Assembly: GCA_030789695.1 (NCBI GenBank) | Contig: JAULAV010002488.1 | Location: 1 to 64,000 of the forward strand | Direction: 5' to 3' | Source of the DNA: Scilla litardierei | Taxonomy: Eukaryota; Streptophyta; Magnoliopsida; Asparagales; Asparagaceae | Length of the DNA: 64,000 nt | In this document: positions 25,089-36,169 of the stretch, in pieces | Layout of the letters: each line of letters begins with the position of its first letter | How positions within the stretch are numbered: position 1 is the stretch's first letter | Program-made: the position numbers and the translations under genes | The notes under the pieces: generated by a model | What the model saw: the letters and a program-made list of their open reading frames with translations, nothing else | The model's database searches: none | Told to the model about the DNA's origin: nothing

Positions 25089-27287
25089 AGTACCGCAAAT
25101 AAGTACAGGGATGATTTACGATATATTCTACTTGACCTATACTGTTCACGAGGTGGTCAGCGCGGATCTGCATGGGCCACCACTTGTAACGATCCGTTTT
25201 CAGGACAATCACAATTTACAATAATTTTGTAAATCCTGCTGGGTACTAGTGAATACAGAATAAGACTAAGCAGAAAATAATACCGAATTTTAAAGTCATA
25301 CCTGTACGAATAGTCTTAGAAATTTGATACACGATCAAAACTGTAAATCTCCTACTAAACCTTAGGAGGAGATAAGCAACAACATTAGAAAGTATATTAC
25401 AACTAAACCAAGCTAACAGTTTATAAATAACGAAAACAGTACAAGTACAATCTCTCTGAACAAGAGAAATGGTCTACTAAGTTATTTGAATGTCTTAAAG
25501 GGTTGGGTAAAGGTATACTAACCGTTCTAATCCGTGACTCATGTCCAAGGGAGTGAGATGCATTAACTCGTTCTGTAACCCCGCTATTAGTGTGGATAGC
25601 AGACAGTTGAAATTGAACCCCTCGTTTCAGAAGAAATAGGAAAATTGCATTTAAAACACTCGTTCCTTAAAAAGGAAGAGGAAAATTGATAATATGCACC
25701 ACTTCCATCCGGAGAGTGGTAAAACGAATACTTTGTCCGTAATCACATTCACATCCCCTAAACAATGAGTTAAGTGCAAAGTCATTCTAATTTGTCAGGT
25801 TGATGTCATGAGTTGTCTATGTCGAGTATTGTGCAAGTTCTTGGTAGATGTCCCTGCTCTAAAGACATTTAATTGCATCCCGAATCAATTAAAGCAAAAA
25901 CTAAAACGAGCGACTGCATAAACGAATCAATTTAAAATAGAGATTTTATAATTGAAAACAAAGACCGAAAAGTAACACAATTTATTTTTAAGTAGCAGTC
26001 TAACTTTACTTTGGGATCAGATTCATATGTCACATGGTCTACCAGCCAAAGGAGGTCTTAATACAAGTCTAATTATAGAAACGGTAACAATTCTTCAGGA
26101 ACGATCTGAACAATAATTTAATCAAGCCCATTAACCACAACAGCAGGCCGATACTCCAAGTATCCCAAGCAGGCCCAGGAAACAAAAGTAAAGGCATTGT
26201 CCCAGAACAGCAACTAGGCCCAAAATCAAATAGCAATAGCTGGACCCAAAATCAAATTACAGCGACATGTACAAAGAAGGAAGAGACAACATTAAGATTT
26301 ACAGCCAACATTAAGATCTAAGCCCACGGGTTCAACACGGTGTCAGGGACTAACCAACAACGTTGGGGAAAACTTATCTACAGTAAGGACCACGACGGCG
26401 AGAGGGACTGACCCCCTGGCGGCAGACCAAAGAAAAGGAATCCGATAAAAATAGAGAAGGCAAAATACTTTAGTGAGGGTGCCGATCTTCTTTGCAAAAG
26501 GAAAAGGATTTCCTCAAGAATATATGAATCATCACTTCCCAATAAAGTAAAAAGTAAATAGAACATAAACTGAGAAATTGGAGTAGATGCAATCTACCTC
26601 AATTGAAGAAATCGGAGGGATCAGAAGACCAGAAATCCAACCACGAAAGCACTCCAAAAATCCCAGATGAAAGCCCAGAAATCCAAAGGAGAAAGAAGAT
26701 GATTTCGCATGAAAACCCCTAAAAATCCATCGATTTAAATAGAAGGGGAGGAGATCAAATCAAATCTTAATAACGAAATCTTCTGAGTGAAATCCGAAAT
26801 TGTCGGAGAGAAATCCCGATCGGTTTCGATTTTGTTGGAGAAATCATCGGCGGCTAGGGTTTCTGGAATCAAAGGAGATGGAGGCGGCTTCGGTTGGGGT
26901 TTTCGAACCCAAGTGAGGAGTGGCGAGGGGCGAGGCGGTCGATGAGTTCGGTTCGCTCGAAGGGAGAGGTGCGGGTTCGATTTGATGCGCGCCTGCCGTT
27001 CGATTAGGGTTTTGCCGAACGAACAAAGAGAGCGGCGTTCGGTCCTTTCGTGCGAGAGAGAGAGAGAGAGAGAGATGGTTCGCCGTTTCTTTCGCTTGGG
27101 GGAAAAAGGCAGCGAACGATGGAGTCAGCCTTGGACTTTGTTTGGGTTTGATTCATCTTAAATGAGTGGGGATAAAAAAGTGGGCTTGGGTTGAAATTAA
27201 AAGGGGGGGTTGAGATTATTGCGTTGGGCTTGAGGGACAGCCAACTAAAAGCAATGAATAAAGGAAGGAAAGAATTGGGAATGGGCT

Positions 27288-27598
27288 CGTTAGGATCCAT
27301 TAAAAAGATGCAATTTATATAGAGAAATAGAAGCAAAACTAGATAAATGAATACAAAAGATGTGTATTCTCCTTCTAAGACGCCAAGGAGGACGTCCGCA
27401 CTCGTCTACCTATAAAGTCACACCAATATCAATAATTAAGCATCCGAAAACAAACGACGGCTAGCCCCACTATTTATAATGGAAAATGGGGTTTCAAGGG
27501 GGCTAGGTGCGTGCGCAGCTAAGGGGGGCCGGCGGCTTGGGCTTGGGCCCGTGCCGGCCTCCTGGGGGTATAAACCCGCAGGGGAGGGGGGCCAATCA
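27288..27598 (-). repeat. 3' LTR of chromovirus
   Basis: 311 bp, matching 32851-33160 throughout. Followed on the plus strand by ATACCCCCCCTA, the complement of the PPT. Confidence 0.85.
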
Positions 27599-27604
27599 AT
27601 ACCC

Positions 27605-30600
27605 CCCCTAAAGAGCCACCTTGTCCTCAAGGTGGAAGTCTGAAAAACACGTCGACATCTCGTCCATGTCCTCCCACGTGCTATCATGCTCTGGCAAGCT
27701 CTTCCAATGCAGCAACACCTGCCGCTCTCCTGTGTCGTTCCTCCGAACCCCTTTCAACACCTCGGGCTTCAGTCTCACCTCCATATCAGCAGTAAGGGTC
27801 TCTGATAGGGAAGGGAAAGGTGTGTGGTCGCCAATGGCCTGGCGCAACTGCAAAACATGAAAGACTGGGTGAATGGCCGATCCGGGGGCAAACTCAACCT
27901 GTAGGCCACTGGCCCAACTCTCGCCTCGACCTCGAAAGGTGCAAAATAACGCGGTGCCAGCTTCTCATTCCCCCTGTGAGCCACTGATCTCTGCCTGTAG
28001 GGTCTCAGCTTCAAATACACCATGTCCCCTACCTCAAACTGTATGTTACGACGATGTAAGTCTGCCCTAGCCTTCATCACCTGCTGGGCCCTCGCCAAAT
28101 GGAGCTTCAGCTCCTCCAGAATCCGGTCCCTCTCTGCTAGGTACTGCTCCACATCCGATACGGGTGTCGTCTACTGCCCATAATGTAGTAAGTGCGGAGG
28201 GTCTCTGCCATACAGAATCCTGAAGGATGTCGTCTGCGTCGCCGTGTGATATGAAGTGTTATACCAGTATTCCGTCCATGCTAGCCAACGCGCCCACTCC
28301 TTAGGATTCTCTGAACTGAAACACCGCAGATAAGTCTTCATACTCATGTTTACCACCTCCGTCTGACCATCGGTCTGAGGATGGTAGGCCGTGCTCCGCT
28401 TCAATGCCGTCCCCTACAGCCTGAAAAGCTCCTGCTAGAATCTGCTCTGAAACACCTTGTCTCGGTCCGAGACTATGGAATTTGGAGGTCCATGCAGACG
28501 AATGACCTCCCTAACAAACACCTCTGCCGCCGATACTGCGCTGTAAGGATGCCGAAGCGGAACAAAGTGCGCATATTTGCTGAGGCGGTCGACCACAACA
28601 AAAATGACGGTGTGTCCACCCGACTTCGGCAACCCATCTATGAAGTCCATGGAGAGATCCTCCCATACTCGGTCTGGTAAGGATAGCGGCTGTAATAGTC
28701 CCCCTGGAGACACCGCCTGGTACTTGTGACGCTGGCACACGTCACACTCTGCCACCATCTTCGACACATCCTTCTTCATTCCCTTCCAATAGACCTCCAT
28801 CGCCAGCCGCTGGTAGGTCTTGAGGACACCAGAATGTCCTCCAATGGCACTACCGTGAAACTCCTGGAGTATGACCGGTAAATATGTAGATGTCCTCAAT
28901 AGCACAAGTCTCCCCCAGTATAGCAGCCGCCATCCTGAAGAGACCCCTAAAACTGAGTCGACCCATGTAGAAGAGCCTCTCGTATACCTGCTAACTCCGG
29001 GTCCTACACCTCCTGCTGTAGTGGGCCCCAGTCCTCAAGGATGGATACTGCTAGTGCCGCCAGCTCCGCCTCCTCTCGCCGGGATAAGGCATCAGCCACC
29101 TTGTTCTCCAGCCCCGGGCGATACTCAATCTCAAACATGTACCCCATCAGCTTCCGCAGCCACTTCTGATGCTACTCTGCTACCATCCGCTGCTCTAATA
29201 GATACTTCAAGCTCCGTTGATCGGTGCGTACCAGGAAACTCCGCCCTAACAAATACAGCCGCCACTTCTGAATAACCAAGACTATGGCCAGCAGCTCCCT
29301 CTCGTAGACCGACCACAGTCGGCCGTTAGCTGTCAACACCTGGCTGAAGTAGGCAATAAGCCGCTTCTCCTGCATCAGCACGGCCCCCAACCCATGCTCT
29401 GACGCATCTGCCTCCACCACAAATGGTCTGGAAAAATTTGGTAATGCGAGGACGGGCACTGTAGTCATGGCCTTCTTCAACGCCTCAAATGCTGTCGTCG
29501 CCTCCTCCCCCCAATGGAACTGGTCCTTTAATAACTCGGTCAACGGCCAGGCGATGGCCCCATATCCCTCCACAAACCTGCGGTAGTAACCTGTCAGCCC
29601 TAGGAACCCCCGCAGCCCCCTAAGAGTGGTAGGGTGCGGCCAGTCCAGCATCACCGCAATCTTCCCTATATCTGCTGCCACCCCCATCTGCTGACACCAC
29701 ATGTCCCAGGTACTCCACCTGTAGCTGTCCAAATAGGCACTTCTTTCTGTTTGCCACCAGCTGATGGTACTACAACTCCGTAAACACCACCTGCAGATGG
29801 TCTAAGTGCTCCTCCAGGGTGCAACTGTATACTAGTATATCGTCAAATAAAACAATTACGAGTCGCCTCAGGTACGGACGGAATACCTTATTCATAAGGG
29901 ACTGGAAGGTGGCTGGTGCATTCATCAAGCCAAAGGGCATGACGAGAAACTCGTAGTGGCCATCATGCGTCCTGAACGCCGTCTTGGGCACATCCTCCCG
30001 TCGCATCCTGATCTGATGTTAGCCTGACTTGAGATCTATCTTGCTGAACCAGGCTGACCCATGTAACTCGTCCAGGAGCTCATCTATCACCGGTATGGGG
30101 AACTTATTTGGCACTGTCTCCTTGTTCAAGGCTCGATAGTCCACACAGAAGCGCCAGCTCCCATCCTTCTTCACCAGGAGCACAGGGCTAAAGAATGGGC
30201 TCACGCTAGGCTGAATCACTCCCGCCTCCATCTCGGCTACCATCCTCTCAATCTCGTCCTTCTGGTGCTGGGGTACCGGTAGGGTCGGACACTGATGGGG
30301 AAAATCCCCTCTCGTAGTACAATGACGTGCTCATGGCCCCTCGGCGGTGGCAGACCCCAAGGCTCCTGAAAAATCTCCTCAAACTGCGCCAACATCTGCT
30401 GCACCTCCCCCGACACGACCTGCTCCACACTGGTCTCTATGTCTCCTCCCTCTGTTATGGTAAACATCTCAACCAGGTAACCGCCACCCTCAGCCTGTAA
30501 GGTCCGCCACCCTCAGCCTGTAAGGTCCTCAGCATGGTCTTCAATGACACTACCGCTCTGCAAAGACTAGGGTCTCCCTGCAGGATGACCGCTCTCCCAT

Positions 30601-32825
30601 CATCCTGGAACTCCATCCGCAGAATCTTCCAGTTCACCATCATCTCCCCCAGCCTATGTAACTAAGTCATGCCCAGGATGACATCAGTGCTCCCCAAGTC
30701 TCGAGGCAGAAAGTCCGCCATCACCTATATCCCCTGCCCAACTACTCTCCTTCTTTTTCGTGCCCATCATCACGTTGAAACTTCCGCAATCGGTCAACTA
30801 TAGTCCCTGCCGGTCCACCACTCTCCTGGAGATGAAATTGTGGGTCGTCCCACTGTCGATCAGCACGATCACCTCCTGCTCGTCGATCTCCCCCTTAACT
30901 TCATGGTGTGGTTCGGTGTGAACCCTACCACAGAGTTAAGGGACACCTCTGCTACGTCTAGCTGATGGTCCTCGGGCTCCTCCTCCTCCTGCTCAGGACC
31001 CTCGTCATCGACATCCCCGTCCACGTCATCATCCTCCAGCAGCAGAACCTGCAACTTGCGCCCCGCGCATCTATGGCCTAGTGTGAACCTCTCATCACAC
31101 CGGAAGCATAAACCCTTCTGACGCTTTTCTCTCATCTCCGCATCAGTCATCCTCCGAAACTGTCCCCCTGCTGAGGTAGCACTACCCTTCTCCCCGTCTT
31201 CTCCCTGCTCGTCTGGACCGCCCCCGTGGTGGTCCCAGCTCCTCCAGCTCCAGACGGGGTGCCCCTCTGTATCTAAGCACCGTAGCCACCCCTGACTCTC
31301 ATATTCTGTCTGAGCTCCTCTACCATCTGCGCCATCTCTATGACCTCAGAAAGCCCCCTGGGCTTGTAGGGTCTCACTGCCGCTCTAAGGCTGGGCCTCA
31401 GCCCCTTCAGGAAGGTGCCTTCCAGTGACTCGTCTGATACACCATGAACTCTCCTTGCCAAGGTCTCGAACCGCTCTATGTACTCCAGCACCGATCCCTC
31501 CTACCTGAGGGCATATAGCTGCTCGTGAAGGTTTCACAAATGGGGATTCCTGAACTTCTCTAACACGATGTCCTTCAGCTCCTCCCAGCATCGAATCTGC
31601 TGCCTCCTCTCCTTCCACTGGAACCACCCTAAGGCTCTCCCCTCCATGCAAATGGCTGCCGCCTCCAGCTTCTGTGCCTCGATCATATGGTGCGCCGCGA
31701 AGTACCTCGCTGTCCACAACCAGGCATGTGGATCCTCCCCAGTAAATAGCGGCATCTTCAGCTTCCGCACCCTGCAGTCTCCTCCAAAGTGCCCCTGCTC
31801 GGGCCTCCCCTCAACACGGTGATGTGGACGGTAGTGATGTCGCCTCTCATCCTGGGTCTCGTACTGTCTAGGTGGCACTCCTCTATGACCCCCATAGTCC
31901 AATCGGTGACCTCCACGCCTGCCATCGAAGTCATCCCAATCGGCATCATCCCAAATTCAGCCTCATATCCTCCTTCATCGTCATAGTACTCCTCACCCTC
32001 TCCGGGGTCAAATCCACCTCCAAAGTCCCACGCTGGGACCTCCAAATAGGACTGAAATTCACCCCCATGGGTTCCCCCGGTGCTCCTCCCCTGTCCTCGA
32101 AACCCCGCAGGGTCACGGCCACCCCCAGTCGGAACTGGAGGCCGCTACTGCTGATTTCCGGGCCCACGGGCTCCCCTAGGCAGCCCCGCGGCCAGCTACA
32201 GACTCCCCGCAGACGCGCGCCCTGCTCCTGGCGGCCCGGTGGGGTGCCGCCAGGGCCTGCTGGCCTCCCCCGCTCCAGTCGGGGCTCGAGAGGGGTCGCC
32301 AGACCCCCTCCCACCTTCGCCGGGGCTGGGCAAGCCCGTGGGGGGCTGCCGCCTCCTCGGTGGACCTCCGGGCGGCGGTGGGGCCGTGAAACCCCCCGAG
32401 ACCCCCAATCTTCTCGCGTCCATGTCGGGAGGGGGTTGTTTGGGCCGCCGTTCCCCCCTCCGCCTTTCCTCTACCCTTCGTCGCACTTCTTCGTGGTAGT
32501 CGACCTTCCACAGTTCCTCTTCCTCGTCCTCGTCCAATTCTTCTACGAAATAGGGTTGGTTTTGGGTAAAAATCTCGTATTTTTCCTTTTCCTTCTTCAA
32601 AGTTTCCGCCTTTGAAGTCGAATTAGGGTTTCCGTCGCCTTGTGGATTAGCCGTCAAAAGGGAGAGGATCTTTGCAAATTGCTCGTCGTTCTTCGCTTGA
32701 CTTGCCTTCATGTGCTCGATGGATTCCACCACCGATTCCACCGATTTCTTTACCCCTTCAATTTTTCCCATGAACTTTTCCTCCAACGCCTCGATTTTAA
32801 CCTTCGATCTCGTCGCGGCCGCCAT
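27605..32825 (-). pseudogene. Chromovirus gag-pol, multiple frame breaks
   Basis: Gag starts at 32825 with MAAATRSKVKIEALEEKF, a coiled-coil-like N-terminus, then a Pro/Gly-rich stretch with a frame change. The capsid core is at 31860-31290 (KMPLFTGEDPHAWLW, EGRALGWFQW, YIERFETLARRVHG) and the nucleocapsid knuckle CFRCDERFTLGHRC at about 31095. Protease has the catalytic DSG in LIDSGTTHNFI near 30860. RT spans 30243-29770, with the catalytic pair in LFDDILVYS. RNase H is at 29732-29172 ([27 protein letters not shown]). Integrase is at 28905-28171, with the HHCC zinc region (FHGSAIGGHSG … CDVCQRH) and DDE residues in MDFIDGLPKS, IVSDRD and [11 protein letters not shown]. The end (27720-27605) reads VLLHWKSLPEHDSTWED, a chromodomain-like fold. 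Many single stops and several frameshifts make it non-functional. Confidence 0.85.
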
Positions 32826-32850
32826 GGATCGTCACCCTCTGGTACCAAAT

Positions 32851-33160
32851 TGTTAGGATCCAATGAAAAGATGCAATTTATTTAGAGAAATAGAAGCAAA
32901 ACTAGATAAATGAATACAAAAGAGGTGTATTCTCCTTCCAAGACGCCAAGGAGGACGTCCGCACTCGTCTACCTATAAAGTCACACCAATATCAATAATC
33001 AAGCATCCGAAAACAAACGATGGCTAGCCCCACTATTTATAATGGAAAATAGGGTTTCAAGGGGGCTAAGTGCGCGCGTGGCTAAGGGGGGCCGGCGGCT
33101 TGGGCTTGGGCCCGCGTCGGCCTCCTGCGGGTATAAACCTGCAGGGGAGGGGGCCCATCA
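32851..33160 (-). repeat. 5' LTR of chromovirus
   Basis: 310 bp, TG…CA. The adjacent plus-strand GGTACCAAAT is the complement of the PBS region. Confidence 0.85.
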
Positions 33161-33596
33161 CTCTTGTAGCTAAGTCTCTTGGCCCATTCAAAAAGAAAGG
33201 TATTGATTAAGAAAGAGACGTGAGCTGAAAAAAATAACAATAATAAGAAAATAGAGGAGTAAGGGGGAAAATATTAAAGGGCAATAGCAAAAATTTATAT
33301 AGAAATATGGGCCATTACAATCTCGCTCCCCCTTCTCCCATTGTCTTCTGGGGCTTTTATAGGCTATCTTGGCGTGTAACCTCCCAGCTTATAATGTGGC
33401 ATTATTAGCGTAACCTCCATCATAAAAGTAATCTTTAATTCCTTACTTAGTTTCTATTGAAGTGGGCCATGATGGAGTAGAACTGCCCGTCATTTAGTGG
33501 CTCTTCATGTTGGTGGTAGGGGCTGACTCGTTCAACCCAGGAGATATGGGTCATGATGGCCCAACCATGGCAGGACATATATGAGGTAACAGTAAC

Positions 33597-34830
33597 ATAG
33601 ACACAACCCCAACTGCTCAAATGAACCAAAGTTTTCCCTTTCAATCAACAATTAAATTAGGGGCATTAAATGCACAAATACAACATGAGAACTTCCTTCC
33701 AATAATTTTTTGTCTCCTTCTGTGCCACTGGTAAAATTCTTTCTCAATGTTTGGTTTTATAGGCATCTACCATTCTGTTGCCACACATTAAACCAGGCAA
33801 CAAAAGACGTTGACAAAGAACCCCCCTATCCCATTTTGTGGCATCACTGTATATGTTGGCAACTTAATAATAGTGTACTGGACATGTTTTTAAATGGTAT
33901 ATGTCATGACAGGCTAAAATGCATGTCTGTTGGAAGAGTCTGACACAGGATATAACAAAAAATGTGACACCAAGAACATGTATGCACCCAATATCAGCAA
34001 AGACAATCACTCAGTAGTTTTGAGTATAGAAATTTATTTGACATAGTTATATCATTCACGATGTGACCATTGAAGTGGAGATGTGATATCTAAGTGATGT
34101 GATAACTTGATATGTAGTAGGAAGGTCTAGAATGGTGTCCTGAAATGTCTGCAACTGAAAATGCCGCCCAAGAACTAAAATATGACGTCTCAGTAATTTA
34201 CACAATTGCAGATGCCTAGCAATGGGTAATCGGTTTTTGGCAACAAGTGGTAAACTAAGCTAGTGTATCAATCATATCCAAGTTTCCATATCAAAACTAT
34301 AGTGTCGCTTTAAAAAAGACTACATCTTTCAGAACAGGATCTATAGCCATGCTCCCACATCGCAACCGTAGTGTCACTTGAAAAAGGCTACATCACTGTA
34401 TATGTTGGCAACTGTAAGATAGTATACTCAACAAGTTTTTGGCAGGTAAAACTATATGTCTGTGGGAATAATTTGACACATCATCTAACAAAAAATTGAC
34501 ACCAAGAACATGTATGCACCAAATATCAGCAAAGACAATCACTCAATAGTCCGACAGTTTAGAAATTTACTTGACATAGTCATGGCTAGATATCCTTCTC
34601 GAGGTGATATCTTATTGATATGATAAATTGATATATAATTGGCGCTTCTAGATGTTTCCTGAAATGTCTGCAACTGAAAATGTGTCTGCATTCAAGAACT
34701 AAAATATGACTTGTCGTAGTAACTTTCAAATAACATATTATCCAGTGGCTTAACCAGAATTTTTTATTGCCCTCGACAAAAACAATGATGATGCAAAGAA
34801 TAATATATATGTGTGTGGGTGTGTGTGTGT
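33597..34830. other. Intronic AT-rich sequence with a 549-bp tandem duplication
   Basis: No gene. The segment starting ACTGTATATGTTGGCAACT occurs at 33846 and again at 34395, and the copies stay alignable for about 200 bp (for example ACACCAAGAACATGTATGCACC and AGCAAAGACAATCACTCA). The part at 34200-34300 also resembles 44000-44060, on the other side of the Tat element. Confidence 0.6.
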
Positions 34831-35659
34831 GGAAAAAGGGGATCTAAGGTGCCTCCTTAGATGAAAAACTAAGGAGGCGCCCCCATTTCCCCCCATCTCC
34901 TACATTTTTTGGAAATGTTTTTTCATGGGGTTGTTGTTCACATCATGGATGATCAACATACCAAATTTCAAGGGATTCCAATACTTTTTGAGCCACCATC
35001 TACCCCTTACTATTTCAACGGTCTAAAAACGTGCTGAAAACCCCACGAAGTTGCAAGGGGTAGATGGGGGCTCAAAAAGTATTGGAATCCCTTGAAATTT
35101 GGTATGTTGATCATCCATAAGGTGAACAACAAACCCATGAAAAAAAATTTCAAAAAAAATGTGTGAGATGGTGGGAAATGGGGGCGCCTCCTTAGATTGA
35201 ATCTAAGGAGGCACCTTAGGATCCCTTTACCCATAGATTCAATCTAAGGAGGCTTAGGGTAAAGAGATCCTAAGTTGCCTCCTTAGATTCAATCTAAGGA
35301 GGCGCCCCCATTTTCCACCATCTCACACATTTTTTTTGAAATTTTTTTTAATGGGTTTGTTGTTCATCTTATGGATGATCAACATACCAAATTTCAAGGG
35401 ATTCCAATACTTTTTGAGCCCCCATCTACCCCTTACAACTTCGTGGGGTTTTCAGCACGTTTTTAGACCGTTGAAATAGTAAGGGGTAGATGGTGGCTCA
35501 AAAAGTATTGGAATCCCTTGAAATTTGGTATGTTGATCATCCATGATGTGAACAACAACCCCATGAAAAAACATTTCCAAAAAAATGTAGGAGATGGGGG
35601 AAATGGGGGCGCCTCCTTAGATTTTTCATCTAAGGAGGCACCTTAGATCCCCTTTTTCC
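34831..35659. repeat. Head-to-head pair of fold-back MITEs, 829-bp palindrome
   Basis: The ends GGAAAAAGGGGATCTAAGG and CCTTAGATCCCCTTTTTCC are reverse complements, and nearly the whole stretch pairs with itself about a centre near 35245. Each half (34831-35233 and 35258-35659) is itself an inverted repeat bounded by CCTCCTTAGAT / ATCTAAGGAGG words. It lies between (TG)n at 34803-34830 and (TA)n at 35662-35720. No coding capacity. Confidence 0.85.
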
Positions 35660-35661
35660 TC

Positions 35662-35720
<59 letters not shown>
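35660..35720. repeat. (TA)n microsatellite
   Basis: Alternating TA with two TGTA interruptions, linking the MITE pair to the next fold-back element. Confidence 0.85.
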
Positions 35721-35723
<3 letters not shown>

Positions 35724-36111
35724 GAGGGATCAAATGACCCCCAAAAATAACCCCCAAAAATGACCCCCTATCAAAAATCCTATGTCCCCCATTTTTTCGG
35801 AAGATCCGAACCGTTCATCTTGATCTCCACCCTCTAAATACATGACTCACCAATTTTCAACTCGATCCCATGTGTTTTGCCCATTCATCAACCATTCGCA
35901 AAAGTTCTGTTCATGCGAAACCGTTAAATTTGGGTCGGATGGATGAACGAGCAAAATACATGGGATCGGGTTGAAAATTGGTGGGTCATGTATTTAGAGG
36001 GTGGAGATCAAGATGAACGGTTCGGATCTCCCGAAAAAATGGGGGGCATAGGATTTTTGATAGGGGGGTCATTTTTGGGGGTTATTTTTGGGGGTCATTT
36101 GATCCCTCCTC
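35721..36111. repeat. 391-bp fold-back MITE in a (TA)n tract
   Basis: A near-perfect inverted repeat: GAGGAGGGATCAAATGACCC at the left end and GGGTCATTTGATCCCTCCTC at the right. Complementarity continues to a loop near 35900-35930. TA microsatellite on both sides suggests insertion into, or growth of, a TA tract, as in SSR-targeting MITEs. Confidence 0.85.
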
Positions 36112-36169
36112 TATATATATATGTACATATGTATATATACATATATATGTACATATATATGTATATATA
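36112..36169. repeat. (TATATG/TACATA)n microsatellite
   Basis: AT-rich simple repeat flanking the fold-back MITE on its right. Confidence 0.8.

Larger units (their letters stand above)
27288..33160 (-). mobile_element. Chromovirus (Reina-like) LTR element (level 3)
   Basis: 311-bp and 310-bp LTRs (27288-27598 and 32851-33160), TGTTAGGATCC…CCATCA, roughly 95 percent alike by eye. The left copy starts CG instead of TG. The PBS region on the minus strand reads ATTTGGTACCAGAG, and the PPT complement CCCCCCC follows the left LTR. Internal order on the minus strand is gag, protease, RT, RNase H, integrase and a chromodomain-like end, the Ty3/gypsy order. Small LTRs, about 5.9-kb size and the chromodomain-type C-terminus suggest the Reina lineage (inference). 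Flanks share only CTC, so the TSD is not clean. Confidence 0.85.
20590..33319 (-). mobile_element. Gag-only LTR element with 3-kb LTRs (level 2)
   Basis: Flanked by ATCTC at 20585-20589 and 33320-33324, a perfect TSD. Both LTRs start TGTAACGA and end GGGCCATTACA. The left LTR is 20590-23638 (3049 bp). The right LTR is 25185-33319 and contains a 5.9-kb chromovirus plus a roughly 0.8-kb deletion. The internal region is only 1546 bp (23639-25184) and holds gag but no protease, RT, RNase H or integrase. A PPT complement (TCCTCCCCCCTT) beside the left LTR shows minus orientation. An element whose LTRs make up about 80 percent of its length, with a lone gag, must rely on enzymes from another element. 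Confidence 0.85.
25185..33319 (-). repeat. 5' LTR of level-2 element, interrupted by a chromovirus
   Basis: The segments 25185-27287 and 33161-33319 match the left LTR. Net length without the nested element is about 2.26 kb against 3.05 kb, because sequence matching 22664-23490 is missing at the insertion point. Confidence 0.8.
14488..33591 (-). mobile_element. Tat-like gypsy element, outer shell of nest (level 1)
   Basis: Flanked by the 5-bp duplication GTAAC at 14483-14487 and 33592-33596. On the minus strand, the 5' LTR is 20265-20589 plus 33325-33591 (592 bp once the insertion is removed) and the 3' LTR is 14488-14798 plus 15628-15896 (580 bp once a TRIM is removed). The PBS at 20263-20246 (TTGGCACCATCTGTGGGA) resembles the primer site used by Tat-type elements. 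The 4.4-kb internal region (15897-20264) has no recognisable protease, RT or integrase, only many repeats of GAGCTC/AGCTCGG-type words and a tandem array near the 3' LTR. It is therefore non-autonomous or heavily decayed. The 3' LTR now starts TA instead of TG. Confidence 0.8.
20265..33591 (-). repeat. 5' LTR of level-1 element, split by a 12.7-kb insertion
   Basis: The segments 20265-20589 and 33325-33591 together match the TRIM-free 3' LTR. The break carries the ATCTC duplication of the inserted element on both sides. Confidence 0.85.

Noticed and set aside
31872..32615. 247-codon plus-strand ORF
   Set aside because: Shadow of the chromovirus gag on the other strand; Pro/Arg-rich artefact of GC-rich sequence.
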